Source: Thermogemmatispora onikobensis (lineage in GTDB: Bacteria > Chloroflexota > Ktedonobacteria > Ktedonobacterales > Ktedonobacteraceae). Taken from it: 64,000 nt of DNA. The notes under the pieces were generated by a model that had not been told where the DNA came from, searched no databases, and was given only the letters and a program-made list of their open reading frames with translations. Below are positions 26,774-36,470 of the stretch, piece after piece. The stretch spans positions 1 to 64,000 of the forward strand of contig NZ_BDGT01000004.1 of NCBI RefSeq assembly GCF_001748285.1, given 5' to 3'. How positions within the stretch are numbered: the stretch's first letter is position 1; the number at the start of each line of letters is the position of its first letter. A program made the position numbers and the translations under genes.

Positions 26774-27751
26774 CTATTCGTAGACGGGTGTCAGCCAATG
26801 ACGATACTTGTCGTTCTCGCCACGACAGGCCGCCAGATAGAGGGCTTGTAACTTCATCGTAAAAGGACCAGGGCGCCCGCTACCGATCGGGCGGTGGTCG
26901 ACACTGATCACCGGAGAAACCTGGACGCCAGTCCCGCAGAGGAACATTTCTTCACTGGCATACAGCTCCGTGCGATCAATACGCCGCTCCTCGACAGTCA
27001 TGCCAAATTCATCACGCACCAGCTGGATCAGCGCATTGCGTGTGATGCCTTCAAGAATGTCTTCAGAGGGGGCCGGAGTGATCAGCTTGCCGTTGCGCAG
27101 GATGAAGAGATTACAGGAACTGCCCTCGGAGACATAGCCATCGTGCGTCAGCATGATCGCCTCATCAAAGCCACTGGCCAGAGCGTCTTCGGTCGCCAGA
27201 GCACTGTTGACGTAGCCCCCTGTCACCTTGGCCCGCACCGGCATGGCATTGCTGTTGGCCCGCCGCCAGCTTGACGTGCAGACCCGCAAGCCCGACTCGA
27301 TGTCGACATAGTTGCCCATGCCAAAGGTATAAATCGCAAACTCATCCTTGAGACCAGTCAGGCGCGGCTTGACCGTCAACGAAGCCTTATAGGCAATCGG
27401 TCGAATATAGACATCTTGCTGATAGTTATGCTTCCGCAGTAGCTCAACTGTGATACGCTCCAAGTCCTCCATCGAATAGGGGAGATTGAAGCGCATTACA
27501 TTCCATGAATGCATCATCCGCTCGTAGTGTTCGCGCATTTTCAGCACATAGAGCTGCTCTTGAGCGGCATTCCAGTAGGCGCGGATTCCCTCGAAGCAGG
27601 CAGTACCGTACTGCAGGGCATGGGTAGCAATGCTAATCTTGGCCTCAGCGATGGGCACAATGCGGCCCTCGAAGAAGGCGTAGCCCTCAAGCGGGTCCTG
27701 AATCGAGACCTTCTGTGGTGTGGCTTCCTGAGAACTCTGTGTCTGCGTCAC
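26774..27751 (-). CDS. ilvE: Branched-chain amino acid aminotransferase
   Basis: PLP class IV aminotransferase for the last step of Leu, Ile and Val synthesis; 325 residues. HALQYGTACFEGIRAYW is the family start. The PLP lysine is in VRAKVTGGYVNSALA, and DEAIMLTHDGYVSEGSSCNLF follows. The GTG at 27751 is preferred because GAAGGAGTGAGGTC precedes it and the protein then has normal length. The open frame upstream to 27982 encodes unrelated sequence over a terminator. It follows leuA on the same strand after a 259-bp gap. Confidence 0.94.
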   Translation of the reverse strand: MTQTQSSQEATPQKVSIQDPLEGYAFFEGRIVPIAEAKISIATHALQYGTACFEGIRAYWNAAQEQLYVLKMREHYERMMHSWNVMRFNLPYSMEDLERITVELLRKHNYQQDVYIRPIAYKASLTVKPRLTGLKDEFAIYTFGMGNYVDIESGLRVCTSSWRRANSNAMPVRAKVTGGYVNSALATEDALASGFDEAIMLTHDGYVSEGSSCNLFILRNGKLITPAPSEDILEGITRNALIQLVRDEFGMTVEERRIDRTELYASEEMFLCGTGVQVSPVISVDHRPIGSGRPGPFTMKLQALYLAACRGENDKYRHWLTPVYE

Positions 27752-27829
27752 GACCTCACTCCTTCGATCGATACAGGCAAAGCGCAGGGGCCATAGAACC
27801 GTCCCACGCGTAAATAAGAGCATGGTAGA

Positions 27830-27888
27830 GAAAAAAGGAAGAAGGCGCAAGGGCGTGCCGCTGAAACCTCTGGCGGACACACCCTTGC
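27830..27888 (-). terminator. Terminator between leuA and ilvE
   Basis: On the minus strand GCAAGGG pairs with CCCTTGC across a roughly 30-nt GC-rich loop with further internal pairing (CCGCCAGAGG...GCGG). It is followed by GCCTTCTTCCTTTTTTC. The long pyrimidine/T-run fits factor-independent termination of the ilvBNC-leuA message, which would leave ilvE with its own promoter or dependent on readthrough. Confidence 0.55.
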
Positions 27889-28010
27889 GGGCCAGAAGCT
27901 CTCTCTTGACCGTTGCTGGTCCTGTCTGGTCTGCCAGTTGGCCAGTCGGGGCGGGAGTGGAGAGAGGTGCTCTTCCCGACAAGCCAGGGCAGGGCAGGGT
28001 AGCAGCGACC

Positions 28011-29192
28011 CTAGATCGCCGAAGGTGTCTCCAGGCTGCTTTCGACGATATAGATCAGATCGTCGTCGGTCACATACTTCTTCTCATCGGCGAGAGCGAT
28101 GAAGCGTGCATAGGCCTTCTTGAGCTGCTCAGCATTCAAGCGATAGCCGAGCTGGCGCAGGCGGGCATCGAGGCCGTGGCGTCCGGAATGTTTGCCGAGC
28201 ACCAGGCGCGTATCGTCCCAGCCGACCGACTGTGGCGTCATGATCTCGTAGGTCAAGCGATTCTTCAGCACGCCATCCTGATGGATGCCGGCCTCATGAG
28301 CGAAGGCATTCTGGCCCACAATGGCCTTATTGGGCTGCACAGGGATACCTGTCAGGCGGCTGACCAGCTGGCTGGCCGCCACGAACTCGCGGGCATTGAT
28401 GCGCGTATCGGCCTGGAAGACATCCGGGCGCGTACGCAGGGCCATGACCACCTCCTCCATCGCCGTATTGCCAGCGCGCTCACCGATGCCATTGATGGTC
28501 ACCTCCACCTGTCGAGCGCCGCCGCGGATCGCCGCCAGAGTGTTGGCCGTGGCCAGGCCGAGGTCATCATGGCAGTGGGCGCTGAGCACCACATTCTCCA
28601 TGCCCGGCACATGCTCGCGCAGGTAGCGGAAGAGCATCTCATACTCATGCGGCATCACGTAGCCGACCGTATCGGGCACATTGATCGTCGTGGCGCCCGC
28701 CTTGATGGCCAGCTCGAAGACGCGGCAGAGATAGTCCCAGTCGCTGCGGGTGGCATCTTCCGCCGAGAACTCGACCCGCGGGCAGAGATTGCGTGCATAG
28801 GCCACCATGGTCTTGACCTGCTCCAGGGCCTCCTCGGGCGTGATCCTCAGCTTATACTTCAGGTGGATATCAGAGGTCGCCAGAAAGACATGGATCACTG
28901 GCTGGTCCGCCTCGCGGACGGCTTCCCAGGCCGCGTCGATATCCTGGGTATTGGCACGCGCCAGGCCGGCGACGGCCACATCATGGCCACGCACACGCTG
29001 CGCAATGGCCCTCACCGCCGCCAGGTCTCCGGGTGAAGCAGCCGGAAAGCCAGCTTCGATGATATCGACGTTCAGGCGCACGAGCTGCTCAGCAACTTGC
29101 AGCTTCTCCTCGGTTGTCATGGTGGCGCCAGGCGACTGTTCACCGTCACGCAGAGTTGTGTCAAAGACGCGAATTACCGCAGGATCTTCCAT
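28011..29192 (-). CDS. leuA: 2-isopropylmalate synthase, catalytic-only form
   Basis: First committed enzyme of leucine synthesis (2-ketoisovalerate plus acetyl-CoA). [24 protein letters not shown] and [18 protein letters not shown] are the catalytic-barrel signatures. [17 protein letters not shown] carries the metal-histidine region. At 393 residues it ends just after the linker subdomain. The C-terminal allosteric LeuA-dimer domain of about 120-150 residues that binds leucine is absent. The stop is followed by a terminator, so this is a genuine short form. Citramalate or homocitrate synthase are alternatives, but the context favours leuA. The ATG at 29192 has AAGGAGG upstream. Confidence 0.88.
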   Translation of the reverse strand: MEDPAVIRVFDTTLRDGEQSPGATMTTEEKLQVAEQLVRLNVDIIEAGFPAASPGDLAAVRAIAQRVRGHDVAVAGLARANTQDIDAAWEAVREADQPVIHVFLATSDIHLKYKLRITPEEALEQVKTMVAYARNLCPRVEFSAEDATRSDWDYLCRVFELAIKAGATTINVPDTVGYVMPHEYEMLFRYLREHVPGMENVVLSAHCHDDLGLATANTLAAIRGGARQVEVTINGIGERAGNTAMEEVVMALRTRPDVFQADTRINAREFVAASQLVSRLTGIPVQPNKAIVGQNAFAHEAGIHQDGVLKNRLTYEIMTPQSVGWDDTRLVLGKHSGRHGLDARLRQLGYRLNAEQLKKAYARFIALADEKKYVTDDDLIYIVESSLETPSAI

Positions 29193-29299
29193 TGCTGTTG
29201 TTCCTCCTTGTGACCATTCACCGGATGACGAGAGGCCATTTGTCGGCGTCTCGCCACCCGTAGCGCAGGCAAGCCGATGAGCGTGCCGGCGGTCAGGCC

Positions 29300-29326
29300 A
29301 GCTGGCTCGTCACCGGCGAGCCAGCT
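29300..29326. repeat. Perfect hairpin in the ilvC-leuA spacer
   Basis: AGCTGGCTCG (29300-29309) and CGAGCCAGCT (29317-29326) form a 10-bp stem around a 7-nt loop, 16 bp after the ilvC stop. There is no T-run on either side. It may act as an mRNA-stabilising or processing element within the operon rather than as a terminator. Confidence 0.7.
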
Positions 29327-29342
29327 CAGGCTGCTCCTTTCC

Positions 29343-30374
29343 TCACTTCTTGGTCGGCCCCGCAATTTCAGGCCGCTTGTCTACAGGCTTGAGCCAGGGC
29401 ATCATCGCGCGCAGCTCGCTACCGACCTGCTCGATCTGGTGCTGCGCGTTGGCGCGGCGCATCGCCTGGAAAGCCGGGCGCCCAGCCTGATTCTCCAGAA
29501 TCCAGCGTGTTGCAAAGGTGCCGTCCTGGATCTCGCGCAAGATCTTACGCATCTCGTTCCGTACTTGCTCATTAATGATGCGCGGGCCAGAGACATAGTC
29601 ACCATACTCGGCAGTATCGCTGATCGAGTAGCGCATATAGCTCATGCCGCCCTGATACATCAGGTCAACGATCAGCTTCATCTCGTGGAGGCATTCAAAA
29701 TAGGCCACCTCGGGCTGATAGCCAGCCTCCACCAGTGTCTCGAAACCAGCGCGGATCAGGGCCGTCACGCCGCCACAGAGTACAGCCTGTTCGCCAAAGA
29801 GATCGGTCTCGGTCTCCTCCGCGAAGGTCGTGCGCAGGACGCCGGCACGGGTGCATCCAACGGCGCGGGCATAAGCCAGCGTGAGGGCTTCCGCCTGCCC
29901 GGTCGCATCCTGATGGACAGCCCACAGGGCTGGCACGCCCACGCCTTCGGTGAAGAGCCGGCGCATCATATGGCCGGGGCTTTTGGGGGCTACCATCGCG
30001 ACGTCAATATCGGGAGGCGGCACGATCTGCGAATAATGGACGCTGAAGCCGTGGGCGACCATCAGCATCTTGCCCGGGGCCAGGCCAGGACGAATATCGC
30101 GCTCAAATACTTCGCGATGGTACTGATCAGGGATCAGCAGCATGATGATGTCGGACTGCGCCGCCGCCTCGGCGGTCGTCATGACTGGCAGTCCATCAGC
30201 CTCGGCTTTCTCGCGGCTCTTGCTGCCTGCTGGCAAGCCAATTACGACATTGCAGCCGTTGTCGCGCATGTTGAGGGCATGAGCGTGGCCCTGGCTGCCA
30301 TAGCCAATGACCGCCACACGCTTGCCCTGAATCAGCTCAAGATTGGCATCTGCATCGTAGTAGATATTCGCCAT
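29343..30374 (-). CDS. ilvC: Ketol-acid reductoisomerase, class I
   Basis: Converts acetolactate to dihydroxyisovalerate with NAD(P)H and magnesium; 343 residues. The Rossmann motif is [17 protein letters not shown] and the cofactor loop [15 protein letters not shown]. The metal site includes [12 protein letters not shown] and the late [13 protein letters not shown]. The short-form length matches class I. The ATG at 30374 follows AGGAGGAG, 15 bp after ilvN, so both lie on one message. Confidence 0.97.
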   Translation of the reverse strand: MANIYYDADANLELIQGKRVAVIGYGSQGHAHALNMRDNGCNVVIGLPAGSKSREKAEADGLPVMTTAEAAAQSDIIMLLIPDQYHREVFERDIRPGLAPGKMLMVAHGFSVHYSQIVPPPDIDVAMVAPKSPGHMMRRLFTEGVGVPALWAVHQDATGQAEALTLAYARAVGCTRAGVLRTTFAEETETDLFGEQAVLCGGVTALIRAGFETLVEAGYQPEVAYFECLHEMKLIVDLMYQGGMSYMRYSISDTAEYGDYVSGPRIINEQVRNEMRKILREIQDGTFATRWILENQAGRPAFQAMRRANAQHQIEQVGSELRAMMPWLKPVDKRPEIAGPTKK

Positions 30375-30389
30375 TGACTGCTTCTCCTC

Positions 30390-30929
30390 CTATTCATCGC
30401 GCGCAATCGCCAGACAACCGCTGCGCGCCAGTTCGCGAATGCCATAAGGCTGGAGTCGTTCCAGGAGTTGCTCCACCTGCTCACCTTTGCCGGTAACCTG
30501 CAGCGTGAGCGTTTCGGGCGCAAGGTCGACGGCCTGCGCCCCAAAGTGCTGGCCCAGTTCGATGATCTCGCTGCGGTTGGCAGCGGTGCAGTTGACCTTG
30601 ACCAGCGCTAGCTCACGTTCAATCGCCCGCCCAGCCGGGAAGAGGAGCACCTGACGAACGTCGACAATCTTGCGCAACTGCTCGCAGAGGTGCTCGACGC
30701 CGACTTCGGCATCGTCAACGACCACAGTGACCCGTGCCACTCCGGCCTCTTCGCTCGGGCCGACGACGAGGGTGCGCATGTTGGCCCGTCGGCGACGCAG
30801 CACATTGACCACCCGATCAACCGCACCCTGGCGATCGTCGACCAGCAGCGCCAGGGTGTAGAGGCGCGCGCTTCCCTGGGGGGCATCCGCCTGCCCGGCA
30901 CGCGCTGAGGCGATAGCCTGCTCTGTCAT
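30390..30929 (-). CDS. ilvN: Acetolactate synthase small (regulatory) subunit
   Basis: ACT-domain partner of IlvB that confers activation and valine feedback; about 179 residues from the ATG at 30929. The ACT start YTLALLVDDRQGAVDRVVNVL is clear, and the C-terminal half (ALVKVNCTAANRSEII... ) matches the small-subunit C domain. An in-frame GTG at 30977 inside the ilvB end lacks a ribosome site. A Gln/Ala-rich 20-residue tail precedes the ACT domain. Confidence 0.93.
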   Translation of the reverse strand: MTEQAIASARAGQADAPQGSARLYTLALLVDDRQGAVDRVVNVLRRRRANMRTLVVGPSEEAGVARVTVVVDDAEVGVEHLCEQLRKIVDVRQVLLFPAGRAIERELALVKVNCTAANRSEIIELGQHFGAQAVDLAPETLTLQVTGKGEQVEQLLERLQPYGIRELARSGCLAIARDE

Positions 30930-30969
30930 GTCTGATCCCGTCCTTCCGTCTGTCCTCACAACCTGCCCG

Positions 30970-32736
30970 TTATTCACGCTCGATAATCATATCGGTGATG
31001 GCGGCTCCAGGCGGCACCATTGGGTAGACGTTAGCCTCGGCCTCGATGGCAAAGTCGATGATGACCGTGCCAGGGGTCTGCATGGCCTGCTGCACGGCGG
31101 CCTGGACATCTTCGCGCCGCTCTACTCGTATACCCGTCAGGCCATAGGCTTCCGCCAGCTTGACGTAATCCGGGCTGCTAATGGGAGTTTCAGAGTAGTT
31201 ACGCTGGTGGAAAAACTCTTGCCACTGGCGCACCATACCGAGGTAGCCATTGTTCATGATGGCCACTTTGACCTCAACGCCCTCATCGCGGATGGTGGCC
31301 AGCTCCTGAATATTCATCTGGATGCCACCATCTCCGGCCACCACCCAGACCGTGGCCTCGGGCCGCCCCATCTTGACGCCCATTGCCGCCGGCAGAGCGA
31401 AGCCCATCGTGCCAAGGCCGCCAGAGGTGATATGACTGTTGGGATGGGTCCACTTGTAGAAACGGGCTGTCCACATCTGGTGCTGGCCCACATCGCTGAC
31501 CACCGTGGCCTCGCCATCAGTGACCTCGTAGATGGCATCGAGGATATCGGTCGGCGTGGGATAGGACGCAGGACGGCGCAGACGGCGAGCTCGCTCCTGC
31601 TCCTCGGCCTCCCACTGGCGCAGCTCGCTCAGCCATTCCTGGTGATCGCCTGGTTCCACGGCCTCCACCAGGGCCGCCAGGGCCGCCTTCGCATCGGCCA
31701 GAATGGGCACGGCAGCCGGCTTGACCTTGTTCAGCTCCGACGGATCGATGTCGATATGGATGATCTGAGCCTGGGGAGCAAATTCGCTCACCTTGCCGGT
31801 CACGCGATCGTCAAAGCGCAAACCGATACCGATAATCAGGTCGGTGACCCCAATCGCGCGGTTCACAAAGGCCGGCCCATGCATGCCCGGCATGCCCAGG
31901 AAAAGCGGATGCTCAACTGGGAAGGCACTCAGGCCGAGGAGGGTGGTGATCACCGGAATGTTGGCCTTCTCGGCCAGGGCACGCAGCTCGGCATAGGCAT
32001 TTGAAAGGATGACGCCATGACCAGACATAATGACTGGGCGGCGCGCCTGAGCGATGAGGCGAGCAGCCTGCTGAATGGCCTCGGGCGCTGGTTGAGGCAC
32101 GCGCGTCGCGCGGTACAGTTCGATCGAGCGCACGGAAGCAGCAGGGCGATAGACGGTCTTGGCGAACTGGACATCCTTGGGGACATCGACCAGCACAGGA
32201 CCGGGGCGCCCGCTGCGGGCAAGCTGGAACGCCTCATGCACCACATCCGCCAGCTCCTCGACATGCCTGACCAGGAAGTTATGCTTGGTGATAGGCAGGG
32301 TCAGGCCAAGGACATCGGTCTCCTGGAAAGCATCGCGTCCGATGAAGGGACGACCCACCTGGCCCGTGATGGCGACCACCGGCGTTGAGTCCATGTAGGC
32401 GGTGGCAAGGCCGGTCACCAGATTGGTGGCCCCCGGACCACTGGTGGCCACACAGACGCCAACCTTGCCAGTGGCACGCGCGTAGCCATCGGCGGCATGG
32501 GCCGCGGCCTGCTCATGGCGCACCAGCACATGATGCAGTCGCGGGTAGGCGGGGAGCGCGTCATAGAAAGGCATGATCGCGCCACCCGGATAGCCATAGA
32601 GCAGCTCTACGCCCTCGCGCACCAGGGCCTCGCAAAGAATGTGACTACCTGCCAGCTCGCGCGCTTCATCAGCGGCGTGCGCACTGGCCCTACGGGCATC
32701 TCCTGACTCCTGAGTAACCGTCGCAGTTGTTGTCAT
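30970..32736 (-). CDS. ilvB: Acetolactate synthase large (catalytic) subunit
   Basis: Thiamine-diphosphate enzyme joining two pyruvates, or pyruvate with 2-ketobutyrate; 588 residues. ELLYGYPGGAIMPFYDAL carries the conserved ThDP-activating glutamate region. RHEQAAAHAADGYARATG follows, and the C-terminal GDGGIQMNIQELATI is the ThDP/magnesium motif. A charged N-terminal tail of about 28 residues precedes the core. The ATG at 32736 has AAGGAGGAAGGTAGT. Its upstream region carries the leader ORF and terminator, so expression is probably set by attenuation. Confidence 0.97.
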   Translation of the reverse strand: MTTTATVTQESGDARRASAHAADEARELAGSHILCEALVREGVELLYGYPGGAIMPFYDALPAYPRLHHVLVRHEQAAAHAADGYARATGKVGVCVATSGPGATNLVTGLATAYMDSTPVVAITGQVGRPFIGRDAFQETDVLGLTLPITKHNFLVRHVEELADVVHEAFQLARSGRPGPVLVDVPKDVQFAKTVYRPAASVRSIELYRATRVPQPAPEAIQQAARLIAQARRPVIMSGHGVILSNAYAELRALAEKANIPVITTLLGLSAFPVEHPLFLGMPGMHGPAFVNRAIGVTDLIIGIGLRFDDRVTGKVSEFAPQAQIIHIDIDPSELNKVKPAAVPILADAKAALAALVEAVEPGDHQEWLSELRQWEAEEQERARRLRRPASYPTPTDILDAIYEVTDGEATVVSDVGQHQMWTARFYKWTHPNSHITSGGLGTMGFALPAAMGVKMGRPEATVWVVAGDGGIQMNIQELATIRDEGVEVKVAIMNNGYLGMVRQWQEFFHQRNYSETPISSPDYVKLAEAYGLTGIRVERREDVQAAVQQAMQTPGTVIIDFAIEAEANVYPMVPPGAAITDMIIERE

Positions 32737-32862
32737 ACTACCTTCCTCCTTAACCTAGGGGCGTCCCTGCATAGCTCGCTAGACTCGATTCGATTTGTGT
32801 CTGATAGACGCTTGAGACCAGATAATGTAAGTGAGACTGCTGCGAAACGCCCTGCAAGCAAT

Positions 32863-32899
32863 AAAAAACGAGGAACCGCCCTGCCGGGAGGCCCTCGTT
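32863..32899 (-). terminator. Attenuator-type terminator before ilvB
   Basis: On the minus strand AACGAGG (32893-32899) pairs with CCTCGTT (32867-32873), with further GC pairing in the loop (GGCCTCCCGG/GGGCGG). It runs directly into TTTTTT. It lies 40 nt after the stop of the leader ORF and 127 bp before the ilvB start. A strong terminator between a leader peptide and the structural genes is the core of transcription attenuation. Confidence 0.8.
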
Positions 32900-32938
32900 A
32901 GGTTACCTGCGCTGGATCGGGTTGCGTCGTTGCTCCCG

Positions 32939-33325
32939 CTACTCTCCTCTCGGCGTGCCAGGCGTAAGGCCCGTGGTAAGCGTTACGAGGCTAAGGCTAA
33001 GGCCCGTAAGGCTTACCACCCCGCTAAGGGTAAGGCTAAGGCCAATAAGAAGGAGCACAAGCCCTACAAGGAGGAGCGTGGAGGCAATCGCAATAGCTAG
33101 AGGGGCTACAAATAAAGAAATCGGCGTCATGACGCCGATTTTCAGAATAAGGAGGAGACCAGCCATCATAGCAGCGGACATAGCAACGGCAGTCACCGTA
33201 GCCGTAGCTTGCCCCATACTGCCACGCATCGTGGCAGCAGCAGCAGAGCGACAGCCCATCGCAGGCTGCTCAGCCCAGGACATCGCTTCGGCCCACTGGT
33301 TGCCGGTACGACACGCTGCTGACAT
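32939..33325 (-). CDS. ilv operon leader ORF rich in Leu/Ile/Val/Thr codons
   Basis: The last 63 codons (from ATG at 33130) contain 18 Leu, 6 Val, 4 Ile and 9 Thr. The leucines use CTT twelve times and CTC four times and never CTG, although CTG dominates in neighbouring genes. It ends 40 nt before the terminator ahead of ilvB. This matches leader peptides whose ribosome stalling reports shortage of branched-chain amino acids and threonine. The ATG at 33130 has no ribosome site and lies inside a palindrome. An in-frame ATG at 33325 has AGAAGGAG and would give a 128-residue product with a Met/Ala-rich first half, far longer than known leaders. Which start is used is uncertain. Confidence 0.8.
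   Translation of the reverse strand: MSAACRTGNQWAEAMSWAEQPAMGCRSAAAATMRGSMGQATATVTAVAMSAAMMAGLLLILKIGVMTPISLFVAPLAIAIASTLLLVGLVLLLIGLSLTLSGVVSLTGLSLSLVTLTTGLTPGTPRGE
33121..33138. repeat. Perfect palindrome inside the ilv leader ORF
   Basis: TCGGCGTCATGACGCCGA is an exact 18-bp palindrome centred on the internal ATG at 33130. On the minus strand it is followed by TTTCTTTATTTG, so in RNA it would be a GC-rich hairpin plus U-rich tail, resembling a second, upstream terminator within the leader. A ribosome coming from the ATG at 33325 would melt it. Confidence 0.7.
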
Positions 33326-34019
33326 GCTCACTGGCTCCTTCTCTACAGAGATCTCGCGACCTTCGTTCGTGTTTGCTGTTCCGTACTTCTTCCGCTCCGC
33401 GCGATTGCTCAGCTTAGAGCAGGGAAAGATACCCTCTGCGCCAAACAACCTTCTCAACAGCTAAAGAGATTAGAGTTTGCTTGCAAGAGACGTTCAGCGG
33501 TAAGAGGCTAATCGTTGCCTCAAACCTGCTGCGCTGGCTTCTCTCCGTCGACAGCTGGCCTGGCTCATACCTGATTGTCTCACCAGCTTGCAACCTAGAG
33601 AGATCATAAGAGCATGCGCGGCATCTCGGAGGTAATTGACTGCGGGCGTCGTTGCCAGGTCGTCGTGCGAACCCCGTACCTGCTCTTCTTCCCCTCTCCA
33701 CCTACCCCCTACTGGAGCCACTTCTTCGTAGCGGGTCCTGCTGTCTGAGAGGATACACCACTCGTTGGAGTTTGTCAACCCCTGAATCGCTTTCTACTCC
33801 TCTTGGCGAGAGCAGTGAAAGCGATCAGGGCAGGCTGGAGGCTGCTCGGGTCTCTCGTTATTCCGTGATAAGCTCTGCCAAGAGAGGAGTCAACAGGGTG
33901 AAAGGCAGCTCCCTCTCCGCTTGTCCTGCGCAGCAGAAGAGGGAGCCAGGTCTCAGCATGAAGCAGACGGAGCGAACGAAACCGAGAGATGAGCTGGTAC
34001 TGAGATCATTCAGTGCCAG
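33326..34019. other. Intergenic region upstream of the ilv leader
   Basis: About 700 bp between the ilv leader and thpR, both on the minus strand. It should contain the ilv promoter. AT-rich minus-strand stretches near 33440-33500 hold imperfect hexamers (TTGAGA and TTGCAA with TAnnnT-like partners) but none has good spacing. No ORF here has both a ribosome site and a plausible composition. Confidence 0.4.
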
Positions 34020-34619
34020 TTACTTCTCATCGTGTGGCCTGACAAGGTGGGCACGATGCAAGCAGCTATAGCGCGCCCCTGCTCGCGACAGCTCACTCTT
34101 CATGACGTCCAGGGTCTCTACGGTATGTTGTGGCAGGGAAGCCGGTACGCGGATCTCGTAGAGCAAGCGCTGCAAAGCCTGCTGCTCCTCACGTGAGAGC
34201 GGCCTCTTGAGGCGAGCCAGCGTCAAATGGGGAGAAAAGGGGCGCTCTTCGGGAGGGAAGCCTCGCGCCTTCAGCTCACGCATGAGTGTCTGCTGCAAGG
34301 CCCGCATCCGCCCCGATGCATCCTCGAGGCCCATCCAGATGACGCGCGGCGCGCTGGCCGGTCCAAAGGTACCAAGTCCTGTTAAGCGATAGCTGAAAGG
34401 TGACACCTGTCGCGCCGCGGCCTCGCCGGCTTCAATCGCCTGTGCCAACTGCTCATCACTCAACTCTCCCAGAAAAGCCAGCGTCACGTGCAACGAGGTC
34501 GGCTCAACCCAGCGCGCCGCGGGTAAAAGATGCGTGCCCCGGGCAATGGCTCGTCCCAGAAAGGTCTGCAGCTCTGGACTGAGATCGAGAGCAAGAAAGG
34601 TGCGTGTCATCGCAAGCAA
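34020..34619 (-). CDS. thpR: RNA 2',3'-cyclic phosphodiesterase (2H family)
   Basis: 199-residue 2H phosphoesterase that opens 2',3'-cyclic phosphates in RNA. The two HxTx motifs are HVTLAFLGEL near residue 44 and HLTLARLKRP near 130. RTFLALDLSPELQ at the N-terminus is typical. The TTG at 34619 is 5 nt after GAGGGG; an ATG three codons later is an alternative. It starts 9 nt after the ftsH stop, indicating one message with ftsH. Confidence 0.92.
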   Translation of the reverse strand: MLAMTRTFLALDLSPELQTFLGRAIARGTHLLPAARWVEPTSLHVTLAFLGELSDEQLAQAIEAGEAAARQVSPFSYRLTGLGTFGPASAPRVIWMGLEDASGRMRALQQTLMRELKARGFPPEERPFSPHLTLARLKRPLSREEQQALQRLLYEIRVPASLPQHTVETLDVMKSELSRAGARYSCLHRAHLVRPHDEK

Positions 34620-34628
34620 TCGTTCCCC

Positions 34629-36470
34629 TCACGCGGCAAAGAGCATGGCATCCAGCTCCTCACCATCGATGGTCTCAACCTCGATCAAGCGCTCAGCGAT
34701 AGCAACCAGCTTCTCGCGCTTCTGGCGAAGAATGTCGAGAGCCGTCTGATGAGCCTCCTCTACCAGGCGCGCGACCTCGGCGTCGATGCGGGCCGCCATC
34801 TCGGGGCTGATCAGGGTAGTGCCATCCTCATTCATTTTGAGGGCCACATTTCCCAAGGCGCTCATGCCGAACTCGCAGACCATCCGCCGTGCCAGCGCTG
34901 TCACATACTCGATATCCTGACTGGCTCCAGTCGTGATGTCGCCGAAGACCAATTCTTCAGCAGCGCGTCCTCCCATCGCGCCGGCCATTTTCGCCAGGAG
35001 TTCCGAGCGGCGCAAGAGATAGCGGTCCTCCAGCGGCGCCTGAAGCGTAATGCCCAGGGCCATGCCGCGGGCGATGGCCGTCACTTTGCGTACCGGGTCT
35101 GCGCCGGGCAGCGAGCGCATGACGATGGCGTGGCCTACCTCGTGATAGGCAATGATGGCCTTTTCGGCTTCCGTAATGACGCGGCTTTTACGCTCCGGCC
35201 CTGCCATCACTCGCAGAATAGCCTCTTCTAGCTCGGCATTGCCGATAGTGTCACGGTGCCGACGCGCCGCCAAGAGAGCCGCTTCATTGAGCAGATTGGC
35301 CAGATCAGCCCCAGAGAAACCCGCCGTCTGGCGCGCTACGTGCTGCAGATCAACCTCCTCCGCCAGGGGTTTGCCACAGGCATGGACCTCCAGAATCGCC
35401 AGGCGTCCTCGAATATCTGGCTTATCCAGAATAATCTGCCGATCGAAGCGGCCTGGACGTAACAAAGCTGGGTCGAGAACATCGGGCCGGTTGGTGGCGG
35501 CGATTACCACGATGCTGCTGTTTTTCTCGAAGCCATCCATCTCGACGAGCAGCTGGTTGAGGGTCTGCTCCCGCTCATCGTTTCCGCTGGCCGCCGAGGC
35601 ATGCCGTTGACGGCCAACGGCGTCAATCTCATCAATGAAGATGATGCAAGGAGCATGAGCCCGCGCTTCGCGGAAGAGATCTCGCACACGTGCAGCCCCC
35701 ACGCCAACGAACATCTCGACAAACTCAGAGCCGCTGACGCTGTAGAAAGGGACACCCGCTTCACCAGCAACAGCCCGGGCGAGTAGCGTCTTGCCTGTAC
35801 CCGGCGCTCCCACGAGCAAGACCCCGCGCGGCGTACGCGCCCCCATCACCCGAAAGCGCTCGGGCTGCTTGAGGAATTCAACGATCTCTTCTAGCTCAAC
35901 TTTGGCCTCTTCAACTCCAGCCACATCTTTGAAGAGGATCGACGGACGACTCTCGTGAAAGCGCCGCGCGCGCGAGCGGGCAAAAGGTAGGGCCGAGGCT
36001 CCAGGACCAGCCCGGCGCAGGATGAAGAAGGCTCCGCCGACAACGAGAGCGACAAAGAAGAGATAGGCCAGTCCCTGCCCCCAGCTCGTATGCTGCCCGT
36101 TATCGACAGTCACGGTGACTCCGTCCCGCCGCAGGAGGTCAGTCAGCGTCTGCCCCTCCTCCTTCAAGGCATGGTATTGCTGACCGCTCCGATCGCGGGC
36201 ATAGACGTCGCTGCCACTGATCAGAACACTCTGGAGGCGGTGATGGTCGGCCATATCGAGCAATGCGCTGATCGGCACTTCGTGCGTGGTTCCCCCCATG
36301 AAGGGAATGCGCACGACACGCATGGTCAGCAGGACGAAGAGCGCGGCACTTACTAAGACTAGCGGCAGCACCAGACGCAGCCAGGGGTTCTGCTTCCAGA
36401 ACGCCCTCAGAGAGAATCGTCGCTTGTTCTTCGACGATGATTCGTGCTTGTGCTCAGGAGACCTATCCAT
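34629..36470 (-). CDS. ftsH: ATP-dependent zinc metalloprotease FtsH
   Basis: Membrane AAA+ protease; 613 residues. Membrane helices occur near 32-50 ([18 protein letters not shown]) and 130-150 ([19 protein letters not shown]), enclosing a small external domain. Walker A is GAPGTGKT, Walker B is [11 protein letters not shown], and the second region of homology is [20 protein letters not shown]. The zinc site is [10 protein letters not shown]. The C-terminal tail is short and ends at LFAA. It is cotranscribed with thpR and divergent from fdhA. Confidence 0.97.
   Translation of the reverse strand: MDRSPEHKHESSSKNKRRFSLRAFWKQNPWLRLVLPLVLVSAALFVLLTMRVVRIPFMGGTTHEVPISALLDMADHHRLQSVLISGSDVYARDRSGQQYHALKEEGQTLTDLLRRDGVTVTVDNGQHTSWGQGLAYLFFVALVVGGAFFILRRAGPGASALPFARSRARRFHESRPSILFKDVAGVEEAKVELEEIVEFLKQPERFRVMGARTPRGVLLVGAPGTGKTLLARAVAGEAGVPFYSVSGSEFVEMFVGVGAARVRDLFREARAHAPCIIFIDEIDAVGRQRHASAASGNDEREQTLNQLLVEMDGFEKNSSIVVIAATNRPDVLDPALLRPGRFDRQIILDKPDIRGRLAILEVHACGKPLAEEVDLQHVARQTAGFSGADLANLLNEAALLAARRHRDTIGNAELEEAILRVMAGPERKSRVITEAEKAIIAYHEVGHAIVMRSLPGADPVRKVTAIARGMALGITLQAPLEDRYLLRRSELLAKMAGAMGGRAAEELVFGDITTGASQDIEYVTALARRMVCEFGMSALGNVALKMNEDGTTLISPEMAARIDAEVARLVEEAHQTALDILRQKREKLVAIAERLIEVETIDGEELDAMLFAA

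Noticed and set aside
27822-30377. Long plus-strand ORFs of about 400 and 366 codons opposite leuA and ilvC
   Set aside because: They mirror conserved genes in a GC-rich codon pattern and show no domain or ribosome site. The same applies to the ORFs opposite ilvB and opposite the 55-58 kb fusion.
32831-33100. Plus-strand lysine-rich ORF of 89 codons
   Set aside because: It is the antisense of the ilv leader, where CTT leucine codons read as AAG lysine. No ribosome site or family resemblance.
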